DNA of 56,892 bases from Bacillota bacterium (GTDB lineage: Bacteria; Bacillota; Clostridia; Christensenellales; Aristaeellaceae): assembly GCA_023415715.1 (NCBI GenBank), contig JAEZJP010000285.1, positions 1-56,892 on the forward strand. The letters are read 5' to 3'. Shown here one piece after another: positions 43,492 to 51,888 of the stretch. The position numbers and the translations under genes are program-made. Each line of letters starts with the position of its first letter. The stretch's first letter is position 1. The notes below the pieces were generated by a model. It had not been told where the DNA came from and made no database searches. It worked only from the letters and a program-made list of their open reading frames with translations.

Positions 43492-44027
43492 ATTTCACCA
43501 TCGCCATATGCATTCTTCCATACAACCTGAGCCTCTTCCGGTGTCAATAATTCAAGTATCACCTTATTGGGGAGACATACCACCTGATTTCCCAACAGCC
43601 GAACATCCCGGTTATCAAGTGTAACTTTCCCTTGGTGTACGCAATCCTGATTATCACATGTGGCGGATGCCATATAAAATCCATCAGGGGATATATGCAC
43701 CACATTTTTTACACCATTTATCTGGGTAATGGGCATATCCTGATCTTTTATCAAGGGGTAAGGTAAAAAGACCACATCCCCGATGGTCACAAGCAGATAG
43801 CACTTGGCTGGCGCGAGTGTCGGGACGGGAGTGGGATAAGCGGAATTTTCCTCTGGCAGTACTGTTTGTCCGCCGGTTTTCTGTGATATCGCAGAAGTAT
43901 TGGATTGTGCTGGAAGTGTTGAAACCGGCCTTTTTGCTAAGGTGGTAATGCTTCTTATAGGCAGCAGAGATATGGTGATAGCGACTACAACAATACATAA
44001 AATAATAAGTAAATCGCTTTTTTTCAA
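43488..44027 (-). CDS. NusG domain II-containing membrane-anchored protein
   Basis: 179 residues. A single N-terminal membrane helix (LLIILCIVVVAITISLLPI, about 6-24) is followed by a Ser/Thr/Pro-rich linker of about 55 residues, then a NusG_II-like beta domain with the signature cysteines CDNQDC and VVCLPNKVILEL. The outer location is predicted. Such small proteins are common in anaerobic Firmicutes, often beside Rnf or FMN-binding redox genes, and are poorly characterised. It is the first gene of a unit with the MerR regulator, whose start overlaps its stop, and the flavoprotein. Possible electron-transfer or scaffold role at the outer membrane face (inference). Confidence 0.8.
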   Translation of the reverse strand: MKKSDLLIILCIVVVAITISLLPIRSITTLAKRPVSTLPAQSNTSAISQKTGGQTVLPEENSAYPTPVPTLAPAKCYLLVTIGDVVFLPYPLIKDQDMPITQINGVKNVVHISPDGFYMASATCDNQDCVHQGKVTLDNRDVRLLGNQVVCLPNKVILELLTPEEAQVVWKNAYGDGEI

Positions 44028-44064
44028 AGAATCCCTGCTTCCTGACTTTTCTTATCATTATTAT

Positions 44065-44093
44065 AGTATAATGTAGCTCACTGAGCTTGTCAA
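44065..44093 (-). promoter_or_regulatory. Sigma-A promoter of the NusG_II-merR unit, with operator dyad
   Basis: Minus strand: consensus -35 TTGACA (44088-44093), 17-nt spacer, -10 TATACT (44065-44070). The spacer is almost filled by a perfect dyad, AGCTCA-C-TGAGCT (44075-44087). About 38 nt upstream of the start codon at 44027. Confidence 0.8.
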
Positions 44094-44106
44094 TATTATA
44101 ACAATC

Positions 44107-44136
44107 CTGGGTCATTCATATCTGGGTCATTCATAT
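44107..44136. repeat. Tandem 15-bp direct repeat upstream of the NusG_II promoter
   Basis: CTGGGTCATTCATAT occurs twice without a gap (44107-44121 and 44122-44136), 14-43 bp upstream of the -35 box. Position suits an activator site; it could also be a recent tandem duplication. Confidence 0.7.
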
Positions 44137-44148
44137 ATTGTAGTGAAA

Positions 44149-44183
44149 CAAGCATTTGAAAGTTTGTTGCTTTCAAATGCTTG
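44149..44183. terminator. Terminator of the SH3-like gene
   Basis: CAAGCATTTGAAAG (44149-44162) and CTTTCAAATGCTTG (44170-44183) form a perfect 14-bp stem with a 7-nt loop. It ends the leftward SH3-like gene (stop 44243), followed by TTTCACT on the minus strand; the plus strand has the better tail, TTCTTTTT. Confidence 0.75.
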
Positions 44184-44242
44184 TTCTTTTTATGGAGTAT
44201 CAGAATCACCGGGCGTCTGATCAATATCATATTCAGGTGTTT

Positions 44243-45550
44243 CTATCCATTTGATCCCCGATACCAAAGTATCCCGTTGAAAACCTCCAGAAATTGCCCG
44301 GGAAGCAGATCAATGCTGTATTCCGTGAAAGGGGCCATTTCCTTTCGTTCCAGCTCGACGGCCAAGCCCTCCTCCGTAAGGAAATCCGATACCACATAGT
44401 AGCTGGAGGCTGCACCTGGAGCCATGGATACGGTCGCAGAGTTTACGGGAACACCCGGAACCTGCACCCCGGCAAGAACCTTGAAGTTGCCGGTGTACCG
44501 GATGCCGGTGGCATTCAACAAGTCGGCCGCCGAAACCGGGACTGTAGGGGCAAGGGTGACGCCGGATCCAATGTTCAAAACGGCGTTAGCCGGAAGATAC
44601 ATGGTGTAGGTTGCAATTCCCTCAACCTCATATTGCTTGCTTTGCGCGCTGGGAAGATTGATTTGAAGGGAACCATTCTCCCCTTCGGGAACTGTGAATG
44701 TATACAAGCCTGAAGGCAAATCCTGGCCCACGGTATAGGTTCCTTGGGTATAGCTTGTAATGTCCGTAAGCAGCAGGTCGGAAAGCCAGTAGGCCTTTAC
44801 AAACCGGGAAGGAAGAAAACCATTTTGCAGGTCATTCATCCACCTTGTCTGGTACCATTCTCCCGCGTTGGACAAAAGCTCCACAGTGGTCCTTGTGCCT
44901 GGAACATGGCAAATGGCCTCATCCTGAGCGGGATAGGGCTTAAGCGGAACCCAGCCCGCATCTGGTGCATTCAAAATACCGAAGCCTTTTGCCGGTATAC
45001 CCGTATCGTGACTATATAAATCTTCCGAATATGCAAGGGCAGCCTTGGGTATAAAGCCGGAATAATCCCCAACGCATATATGGCAGTAATCACCGATTTC
45101 ACCCAAAACTGATACCCTCATTCCGCTAGGATATTCTCCAAGGAAGGGGGCATTATCTTCAGGCTTGTTCCGTAACGCTACGAACCCACTTTCGCATGTT
45201 AATACCGTGGCGACTCGGATGCCCATTTCATAAAGACCTCTAGCATCCTGAAGGATCACACTGCCGGCGGGCACATATCCGACGATTTCTGTTGGGCTTT
45301 TTATGATTTTAACACGGTACCACCCTCCCTGGGCTTCTGCCGTGTTCACAATAACACCGGCATAATACGTTCCCACAGGAGCGGCGCCGTTATCAGGGGA
45401 TGACCTAAGGATGGCTCCGCCTGTGGCCAGCACGCCTATTTCTTCCTGATATGCCAAAGCAGGAAGGCAGGAAAGAAAAATGGCCAACGTGAGGCAAAGG
45501 GAAAGGATGGTTTTAGCGATTGTTAGCGTCCGGGGTTTAGGTCTCTTCAT
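44243..45550 (-). CDS. Secreted protein with bacterial SH3-like domains
   Basis: 435 residues from ATG 45550, with AGAAGGAG upstream; the longer in-frame start has no ribosome site. Signal peptide: a basic start MKRPKPRTLT, then AKTILSLCLTLAIFLSCLPA, cut likely after ALA. Three SH3_3-like modules follow (IGVLATGGAILRSSPDNGAA; FVALRNKPEDNAPFLGEYPS; and a later region with CHVPGTRTTVELLSNAGEWY). The C-terminal half has a beta-rich repeat built on TYTVGQDLPSGLYTFTVPEG and TGIRYTGNFKVLAG. No catalytic domain. Probably binds the cell wall or is displayed at the surface. Monocistronic, with its own terminator. Confidence 0.8.
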   Translation of the reverse strand: MKRPKPRTLTIAKTILSLCLTLAIFLSCLPALAYQEEIGVLATGGAILRSSPDNGAAPVGTYYAGVIVNTAEAQGGWYRVKIIKSPTEIVGYVPAGSVILQDARGLYEMGIRVATVLTCESGFVALRNKPEDNAPFLGEYPSGMRVSVLGEIGDYCHICVGDYSGFIPKAALAYSEDLYSHDTGIPAKGFGILNAPDAGWVPLKPYPAQDEAICHVPGTRTTVELLSNAGEWYQTRWMNDLQNGFLPSRFVKAYWLSDLLLTDITSYTQGTYTVGQDLPSGLYTFTVPEGENGSLQINLPSAQSKQYEVEGIATYTMYLPANAVLNIGSGVTLAPTVPVSAADLLNATGIRYTGNFKVLAGVQVPGVPVNSATVSMAPGAASSYYVVSDFLTEEGLAVELERKEMAPFTEYSIDLLPGQFLEVFNGILWYRGSNG

Positions 45551-45658
45551 AGCTGCACTCCTTCTGTAAATGAATGGTGAAAATGGAAGCATTGTTTATC
45601 ATACAACGCAAAAATTGCGTAACTTCATTCCTGACTTTTTTGGAATTTACAATTTCAT

Positions 45659-45883
45659 GCATTGTCCGGCAATATCTATGCCGTGGAAGCGGACGACCTT
45701 GAGGCCTATCAAAAGAGCATTGCGCCCTATCTGTTCTTCCCAAAGCAGAAGTTCTACTATGAAAGCAGCGAAATCTGGATTGCCATGGACACTTTGAAAA
45801 AGAACCATCTGGCGGATAAGATAACCGACGAAGCGTTCATCAAGGCGCTGAACGAGCATGCCCAGAAGGCGGAAGCAAAATAA
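45659..45883 (+). pseudogene. C-terminal remnant of a sugar ABC solute-binding protein
   Basis: About 74 residues (SGNIYAVEADDLEAYQKSIA, then FPKQKFYYESSEIWIAMDTL and ITDEAFIKALNEHAQKAEAK, stop at 45883) read like the last helices of an extracellular solute-binding protein. There is no ribosome site, and coding sense is lost immediately 5' of about 45659, at the upstream region of the SH3-like gene. The rest, probably more than 300 residues, is deleted. A perfect terminator follows. First of three gene fragments in a row. Confidence 0.6.
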
Positions 45884-45900
45884 GATCCATCCCTAAAAAG

Positions 45901-45934
45901 CGGCAGGCCGGATATCTCCGGCTTGCCGTTTTTT
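45901..45934 (+). terminator. Strong rho-independent terminator
   Basis: CGGCAGGCCGGA (45901-45912) and TCCGGCTTGCCG (45917-45928) pair almost perfectly around TATC and are followed by TTTTTT. It ends transcription of the binding-protein remnant. Confidence 0.92.
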
Positions 45935-45943
45935 ATATCTTAT

Positions 45944-46139
45944 GTGCCGGTGATCAGGGCGGGAGGGACGCCGCTCAATGAGCCTTATATTGAGGTATAC
46001 GATGCCGGAACGGATGAAGACTTAAGCACCATTGCGGAGTCTCTGAAAGCCGGAGGCACCATGAATGTGCTTGCGGGCTGCGCCGGTATGGCCGCTGTGC
46101 TTCCCATGGCGCTTGGCCTTAAAGGGGGAAGTGTGAAGG
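45944..46139 (+). pseudogene. Fragment of a four-carbon acid sugar kinase (DUF1537/DtnK type)
   Basis: About 65 residues: VPVIRAGGTPLNEPYIEVYD, then AGTDEDLSTIAESLKAGGTM and NVLAGCAGMAAVLPMAL. The YDAxTDEDLxxIAE...LAG(S/C)AG(L/M)A pattern is that of the middle of the DUF1537 acid sugar kinases, which phosphorylate four-carbon acid sugars such as erythronate or threonate. Both ends are missing: the 5' side meets the terminator, the 3' side fuses out of frame to a PdxA-like fragment at about 46140. These kinases are commonly encoded next to PdxA2, so the pairing is natural. Confidence 0.55.
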
Positions 46140-46785
46140 CCGCGATTTGGCGGGCGTCAATAAATACACCATGATGCTGGCATTCCAAAGCCTGCGTGTG
46201 GTGCATGTGTCCACGCATGTATCCATGAAGCGGGCCATTGAATTGGTAAAAAAAGAACGCATCCTGGAAGTGATCCATATCGCTGCCAAGGCGCTTATGG
46301 ATATGGGGATTGAGAATCCGAAAATCGGCGTTGCAGGCTTGAACCCCCATTGCGGGGAAGGCGGCCTGTTCGGCATGGAGGATGCGGACGAAATCCTTCC
46401 TGCGGTTTTGACGGCCAAGGAGGAGGGCATCCTGGCCGAAGGGCCTATTCCGGCGGATACGGTCTTTTCGAAGGCACGGGGTGGCTGGTACGACGTGGCA
46501 GTGTCCATGTATCACGACCAAGGTCATATTCCATTGAAGGTGCTGGGCTTTGTATATGATCCGCCTCAACAAAAGTGGCAGGCTGTGGAGGGTGTGAACA
46601 TCACTTTGGGGCTGCCCATCATACGCACATCTGTGAATCATGGTACGGCTTTTGACCAGGCCGGACTGGGCGTGGCTAACGAATTAAGCCTGAAAAACGC
46701 CATTGCCTATGCTGTACGGTATGCGGAAAATGATCGGAAGAAAGCGGAAAACGCGCCGCCAAAAGATACCAACTCAGGAGATTGA
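46140..46785 (+). pseudogene. C-terminal part of a PdxA-like 4-phosphate dehydrogenase
   Basis: About 212 residues with clear PdxA/PdxA2 sequence: SLRVVHVSTHVSMKRAIELV, then NPKIGVAGLNPHCGEGGLFG, DTVFSKARGGWYDVAVSMYH with DQGHIPLKVLGF, and NITLGLPIIRTSVNHGTAFD. The zinc-binding His residues of the NPHCGE and YHDQGH motifs are present. About 120-140 N-terminal residues are missing, and the first codons are out of frame with the kinase fragment. PdxA2 enzymes oxidise 4-phospho-threonate or -erythronate. The last 12 nt overlap the convergent activase gene. Probably not functional. Confidence 0.75.
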
Positions 46786-47670
46786 TTCCTGGCATGAGGC
46801 TGCATAGGCTGAGGCAAAGATTTGTTCGTATGCTTCCATCGCTTTTGCGTCCGGCTGCTCCGAATTGAATGCTTCCATGCCTAACGCCGCACGCTTGGCA
46901 TTGCCAAGGGCATGATAGGGAATGAGTTCATACCTGGCGGGTGGAAAATCGTGAAGGAACTGCGCAATGCGCGTCATTTCACCATCCACAGTGTTATAGC
47001 CCGGGATCACCGGTATGCGTACAATCAGCCTGTCTTTCGACAGGGCCAGCAACTTCTTGTAATTTTCAAGTATTAATACGTTTTCCACCCCTGTCAACGC
47101 TTTGTGCAGGGATGGGGTAATGCATTTGATGTCGTACAGGTATAGATCTGTATAGGCATCGATCTGCTCAAACCATTCAAAAGGTACATTGCCCGCCGTA
47201 TCCACCGCAGTAGACACCCCGTTTTCCCGGCATGCGGCGAGGAGATCGCAAAGGAAGGCCGTTTGAAGCATGCACTCGCCGCCGGAAAAGGTTACGCCGC
47301 CGCCTGAAGCACCGTAAAATGGCTTGTCTGCCAGTATGCTTTCCAGTACCTGGGATGCATTCATAAGATTGCCGCTGATCCGCTTTGCGTTTGCGGGGCA
47401 TACCGCAGCACAGCGTCCGCAGCCTAAGCAGCGTGACCTGTCCGGGGAAAAATCTTCTTTCAGGGCACCAATTTGGCATGCTGATAAACATCGTCCGCAG
47501 CGCACACACTTTAAAGCATAATGAAGCAGCTGCGGTTCAAACGATGATGACTCCGGGTTGTGGCACCATGCGCACGAAAGATTGCAGCCTTTGAAAAACA
47601 CTACCGTGCGCACGCCTGGCCCATCCGAAAGAGAGCAGCGCTCGATATTGAAAATAATACCTTCGCTCAT
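46774..47670 (-). CDS. Glycyl radical enzyme activase 2 (radical SAM)
   Basis: 298 residues from ATG 47670, with AAGGAC 11 nt upstream; an upstream in-frame start is less well placed. Radical SAM Cys29/Cys33/Cys36 (GCNLSCAWC), two 4Fe-4S motifs CVRCGRCLSAC (55-65) and CLGCGRCAAVC (81-91), and the SAM-binding FSGGECMLQ. The SDGPGVRTVVF start is typical. It lies 42 nt downstream of the GRE 47713-49983 and is its expected activator. The two activases of this window share architecture but are clearly different sequences. Confidence 0.92.
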   Translation of the reverse strand: MSEGIIFNIERCSLSDGPGVRTVVFFKGCNLSCAWCHNPESSSFEPQLLHYALKCVRCGRCLSACQIGALKEDFSPDRSRCLGCGRCAAVCPANAKRISGNLMNASQVLESILADKPFYGASGGGVTFSGGECMLQTAFLCDLLAACRENGVSTAVDTAGNVPFEWFEQIDAYTDLYLYDIKCITPSLHKALTGVENVLILENYKKLLALSKDRLIVRIPVIPGYNTVDGEMTRIAQFLHDFPPARYELIPYHALGNAKRAALGMEAFNSEQPDAKAMEAYEQIFASAYAASCQESIS

Positions 47671-47712
47671 TTGCGGCAAGTCCTTATATATTAATTTAAG
47701 CAAATTATACGG

Positions 47713-49983
47713 CTAGCATATTGCATCCCGGGCAATGATGTCGTCCTGCCCGGTCTTGTTCATGTCCACAAATACAGCGCTGTACCCGGTAACGCGCACC
47801 ATCAGATCCCTGTGCGCATCGGGATTCAACTGTGCATCGTACAGGTCCTGGATATTGACGGCGCTGACTTGCACCTGCATCCCGCCCATGGCAAAATACG
47901 TGCCAAGGATCGCGGCTAGCATATTGACACCCTGTTCCCCTTTAAAAAAGGAGCGCTGCACCGTGATATTCTGTGCACCCGACATGATCCGGCCAATGGG
48001 AAGCTTGGCCAGGGAAGTAAGCCGTGCCGTCAGGCCTTGTTCACAAACGCCGGGGGAGGGCTGGCAGTTTTGGCTGACCGGGGTACCACTCAATCGGCCA
48101 TCGGGGGTCGCCCCAAGGCGCCGGCCGATCTCTATATGGCGCGTGTCCGTTTCAATGGACAGGCGAAGGATGATGCGTGGGCCTTCTAACGGTTCCGTTT
48201 CACCAAGCACCTTATATGCCGTATCAGTGAGTATGGTCAGAAGCCTGCACGCATGATCGTCGGCAGCCGGATCGCCGCTTCCGAACTTTTTTGCTTTGCG
48301 GCATAAGAGCAATACATCCTCATATCCGGCAAAATTTTGTTTGAGCGCGGCATACAGCCGGCGATAGGGGATGTTTTTGTTCCGGAACACAATCTCGTCC
48401 AGGGCAGTCAGGCTGTCGGCGATCGTCGCGAAGCCGCCGATCGTGTAGGGCATCGGATAGTACTTGCAGCCGCCGCAGAAAGCGTTTGCCGATTTTGAAA
48501 TGGTGTCGCGGAAAAAGCAATCCTGGAAATGCAGCGCTCCAGGTGCTTCATCAAGCAGCATTTTCCACGCGCGTACCGTCCTTTCCATGCGAAAACGGAG
48601 GATACGCTCAAAGCGCCTTATGAGCGCGTCGTATACTTCATTGATTGATTCTGGTGCTTCCATATGGGCCGCAAGCTCGGCCAACGCGTCAAGGAATGCG
48701 GAAGGTAGGTTTTCAAATGGATCCGGCGCCGTAATATACGCCCAATCCTCCTTGGAAAAACAACGCCCCCACGCATGCAGCCAGCCAACCCCGGTAACGT
48801 CCATGCCTGGCAGACACGGCCAGTTGCAGCCGTAGAACTCAAATTCCTGCGCATCCTCCTTATCCGCGCCTGCGTTTTTATAGGCTGTGGCAGTGTTTTC
48901 TTCGTTATAGACCATCATGGAGGCGCTTTCCATCATCTTTTCTGCAAATGTTCTCCATAACACCGGTTCCTTTTGCATCATGTCCTTAGCATACCGGACC
49001 ACTATGACGGGGTTTTTGAACGACGGCACGACGCACTGAGCAAACAGGAGCGTCAGGTCCGTGCACGCGCTATCCCCGTTTTTAAGCGTACCGCCCAGCA
49101 GCATATATTCAGGGGCGTCGTAATTCAAATTGCGCTTCCAGCCTGTTATCAGATCTTTATCGTCTGCGCTCATCTGATGCTCTCCGCGCCCCATGATCAG
49201 GTTGTTTTTGCAATAGAAATCAAGGATCAGCCTTGCCGCATCCTCCCTGGTGAGTGCACCGCTTTTGATGTCGTGTTCGTACAAGCCATTCAGCAGCACA
49301 TCCATACGGCCATACGTAAGCGTCGGATTTTCGGCAAGCAGCGAACAGTACACCAGCATGATGCACCATAGCATTTGCAGCGCCTCGCGAAAGCCCTCCG
49401 GCTTGCGCAGCGCGGCATGCCTGCATGCCTCGGAAGCTTCGAAAAGCCCCTGCGCCTGCGCGGCTTCCGCATACCTTAGAAGGTATGTTTGCAACGCCTC
49501 GTACACAAAAATGGCGCCCTGGAGAAAATCCAGCACCTCATGGCCGGCGCCCTCCGATTTGCGTGTTTGCATCGCTTCCTCAGCCCGTTTTCGCAAGCCG
49601 GACAATCCAAGCTCCACCACGTCGCGCCAATAAAAAGAGGTATGCCCCGCGTCATATACCCAGGGCGGCACGGAGCGCCCGCCGAAGCGGGCGCATGTTC
49701 TTTGAAAATATTCCTCGCCTTCTTTGTCGGGAACCTCTTCGCTGATACGTCCCAGCAGCAGGTCGCCCACCATGATCGGCAATGAAATATGCGAAAGAAC
49801 GTATTTCAGTGAGGCACCGTATTTCAGCGGCTGTGAATCCCCACAGCCTATATGCATATCCGCATAGTCGAAAAGGCACACACGCTCAAGCGTTGTGGTT
49901 GTTCTGGGCTTATGAGAAAGCGCGTGAACAGCCTCTTCGACCATCGATCTTGTGCGTTCATCCTCCATCAGTTTTTTAAGCAT
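47713..49983 (-). CDS. Glycyl radical enzyme 2 (atypical active site)
   Basis: 756 residues, ATG 49983 with GGGAG upstream. The radical loop RVTGYSAVF places the glycyl radical on Gly733. The thiyl Cys is expected in FYGCNWPCLPG: Cys386 (or Cys390). The family's Glu two residues after Cys (GCxE), seen in eliminases, is replaced by Trp388, and the CC pair of pyruvate formate-lyase is absent. Elsewhere the family fold is evident (FREALQMLWCIMLVYCSLLA, then YGRMDVLLNGLYEHDIKSG and GGTLKNGDSACTDLTLLF). The activase is directly downstream, and GH127 and a carbohydrate ABC importer are upstream. The reaction is not predictable; it is probably a non-eliminase chemistry on a sugar- or plant-glycan-derived compound. 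Confidence 0.9.
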   Translation of the reverse strand: MLKKLMEDERTRSMVEEAVHALSHKPRTTTTLERVCLFDYADMHIGCGDSQPLKYGASLKYVLSHISLPIMVGDLLLGRISEEVPDKEGEEYFQRTCARFGGRSVPPWVYDAGHTSFYWRDVVELGLSGLRKRAEEAMQTRKSEGAGHEVLDFLQGAIFVYEALQTYLLRYAEAAQAQGLFEASEACRHAALRKPEGFREALQMLWCIMLVYCSLLAENPTLTYGRMDVLLNGLYEHDIKSGALTREDAARLILDFYCKNNLIMGRGEHQMSADDKDLITGWKRNLNYDAPEYMLLGGTLKNGDSACTDLTLLFAQCVVPSFKNPVIVVRYAKDMMQKEPVLWRTFAEKMMESASMMVYNEENTATAYKNAGADKEDAQEFEFYGCNWPCLPGMDVTGVGWLHAWGRCFSKEDWAYITAPDPFENLPSAFLDALAELAAHMEAPESINEVYDALIRRFERILRFRMERTVRAWKMLLDEAPGALHFQDCFFRDTISKSANAFCGGCKYYPMPYTIGGFATIADSLTALDEIVFRNKNIPYRRLYAALKQNFAGYEDVLLLCRKAKKFGSGDPAADDHACRLLTILTDTAYKVLGETEPLEGPRIILRLSIETDTRHIEIGRRLGATPDGRLSGTPVSQNCQPSPGVCEQGLTARLTSLAKLPIGRIMSGAQNITVQRSFFKGEQGVNMLAAILGTYFAMGGMQVQVSAVNIQDLYDAQLNPDAHRDLMVRVTGYSAVFVDMNKTGQDDIIARDAIC

Positions 49984-50028
49984 AAAATATACTCCCTGTT
50001 GACATGATCACTCTTTTGCCAATAACCG

Positions 50029-51813
50029 CTATAACCTTTCCCTGACCCATACGGCCATGCCGTTTTTGCCGCGGTTGCACCATGCATAATATGGCACCAG
50101 CCTTACATTTCCGGCCTTGAGTGCCACGATCCCGCCGAGTTCCTCGGGAGAGGATACTGCTTCCATGATAGCGCCGGCCTCCACCGCAAACTCTGCGTGG
50201 AAGTATTCAGTGGGTATGATGGTGTTTTGATCAAGCTCCTCGGCACAGTAAATGACAGGCCCGCGGGCGAAGGCCACGCGCCCAGCGTCTTCCTTCACCC
50301 GCTTATCCGCGTGGATGCGGCGGAGGGGCATGTCAAGATCCAGTATCAATTCGTCACCATCTGAGACGGCGACGCTTATATATCCATTATCCGGCACCAA
50401 ATTCAGTACGCTGCCGTTTACGGAAAGAGCGTATTTTTCGCACCAGCCGGGAATGCGCAATTTGAGCGGTACAGGTACGCCATCGCTAACAATGCTGATC
50501 GCCACACGCTCCGACCAGGGATAACCGGTGGACACGCGAAGGCTGACCGTGCTTTCGCCCAACATTAGTTCCGTCTGTGAGGCGATATACTGGTTCACAT
50601 ATACCTGCACGCCGTCTGTGGCGTAAGCGTATCCGCCGATGGATGGGATGAAACGCACCAGGTTTGTGGGGCAGCAGGAGCAGCCAAACCATTCGCTGCG
50701 GCGATGGTTCCCCGCGGAAGCGAGCGGATTGTCATAGAAGAAACGCAGGCCATCCAATGAAATGCCCGACAGGATGCCGTTGTACATTTCCGTTTCCACA
50801 AGATCGGCATATTTTGCGTCCCCGAACAGGAGGCCCATGCGGTGGTTCCACAAAGCCATGCCGATGGAGGCGCAGGTTTCGCAATAGGCGGTGAGGTTGG
50901 GCAGATGCCAGTCCCTGGTAAAGCCTTCATTGGAGGCGTCCTGCCCGATGCCGCCCGTTACGTACAGGTTGGCCGGCACCACATTGTCCCAGAGGCGCAA
51001 TAAAGCCGCGGCCAAGTCTTTATCGCCTGTGACAGCAGCGATATCCGCCATGCCGGAATAGTAATACATCGCCCGCACGGCATGGCCTGTGACCTTGGAA
51101 AGCTGCTGTGCGGGAAGGTTATCCTGGCAATAATCCTCATGGAAATTCTGGCGGGCAAAATCAGGGGAATGAAGGTTGCCGTGGCCCCGCTCGTTTACCA
51201 GCCATCCGGCATAGTCTAAATACACTGTCTCACCTGTAAGACGGTACAACCGCATCAGCGCCAATTCGAGTTCCTGATGCCCGGTCACCCAATGCTTTTT
51301 GCCGGGGCCGATCACGCTCATCATTTGCTTCAGGGCGCTTTTGGCAGCATTCAGCCACCGGTCTTTCCCTGTTGCCTGATAGTAGGCGATGGCGCCTTCC
51401 AGCATGTGGCCAAGACAGTAATCCTCGTGATAACCCATGTCGCTCCAGCGCTTATCAAGGCCCGTCAAGATGTAATAGGTAAACAGGTATCCATCCTCGC
51501 GCTGGGCAGCGCAGATAGCCTCGATGACCTCATCCGCCGCCTTCTCCAACTCCGGGTCCGCGCCATTCAACAGGGCGTACGCAACGCCTTCCAGCACTTT
51601 GTACACATCGCTGTCATTGAAGTAAATGCCCTGAAAGCCGCCATCCTCCAGGCCGCCGGCGCGGCGGAAATTGGCGATGCGCCCTGTTTCCTCACAGCGC
51701 TTTAAACAATAACGGGTGGTATTTTTGCGAATGGTTTCCACTCTCGGTGACCAGAAGGCGCTGTCCAGCTTCACCTGATGAAAGGGGACGGGGCTTAAGC
51801 TTAAAAGATCCAT
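50029..51813 (-). CDS. Beta-L-arabinofuranosidase, glycoside hydrolase family 127
   Basis: 594 residues from ATG 51813, with GGGAGGAAG upstream. An (alpha/alpha)6 barrel pattern is followed by beta domains. The zinc-thiolate catalytic set known from HypBA1 is present: Glu312 and Cys314 in CETCASIG, and Cys380/Cys381 in CSCCPTNLVRF, where one Cys acts as the nucleophile. No signal peptide, so it acts on imported oligosaccharides. It releases L-arabinose from beta-L-arabinofuranosides such as those on plant hydroxyproline-rich glycoproteins. It lies between the ABC importer and GRE 2 on the same strand, linking all to one catabolic route. DUF1680/GH127 members vary in specificity. Confidence 0.9.
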   Translation of the reverse strand: MDLLSLSPVPFHQVKLDSAFWSPRVETIRKNTTRYCLKRCEETGRIANFRRAGGLEDGGFQGIYFNDSDVYKVLEGVAYALLNGADPELEKAADEVIEAICAAQREDGYLFTYYILTGLDKRWSDMGYHEDYCLGHMLEGAIAYYQATGKDRWLNAAKSALKQMMSVIGPGKKHWVTGHQELELALMRLYRLTGETVYLDYAGWLVNERGHGNLHSPDFARQNFHEDYCQDNLPAQQLSKVTGHAVRAMYYYSGMADIAAVTGDKDLAAALLRLWDNVVPANLYVTGGIGQDASNEGFTRDWHLPNLTAYCETCASIGMALWNHRMGLLFGDAKYADLVETEMYNGILSGISLDGLRFFYDNPLASAGNHRRSEWFGCSCCPTNLVRFIPSIGGYAYATDGVQVYVNQYIASQTELMLGESTVSLRVSTGYPWSERVAISIVSDGVPVPLKLRIPGWCEKYALSVNGSVLNLVPDNGYISVAVSDGDELILDLDMPLRRIHADKRVKEDAGRVAFARGPVIYCAEELDQNTIIPTEYFHAEFAVEAGAIMEAVSSPEELGGIVALKAGNVRLVPYYAWCNRGKNGMAVWVRERL

Positions 51814-51888
51814 GATGCTTCCTCCCTGCTGTATAAAGCCTGCCGGCACTTAAGCTGACAGGCTTTGTCTTATGATCTATGCGGATTG

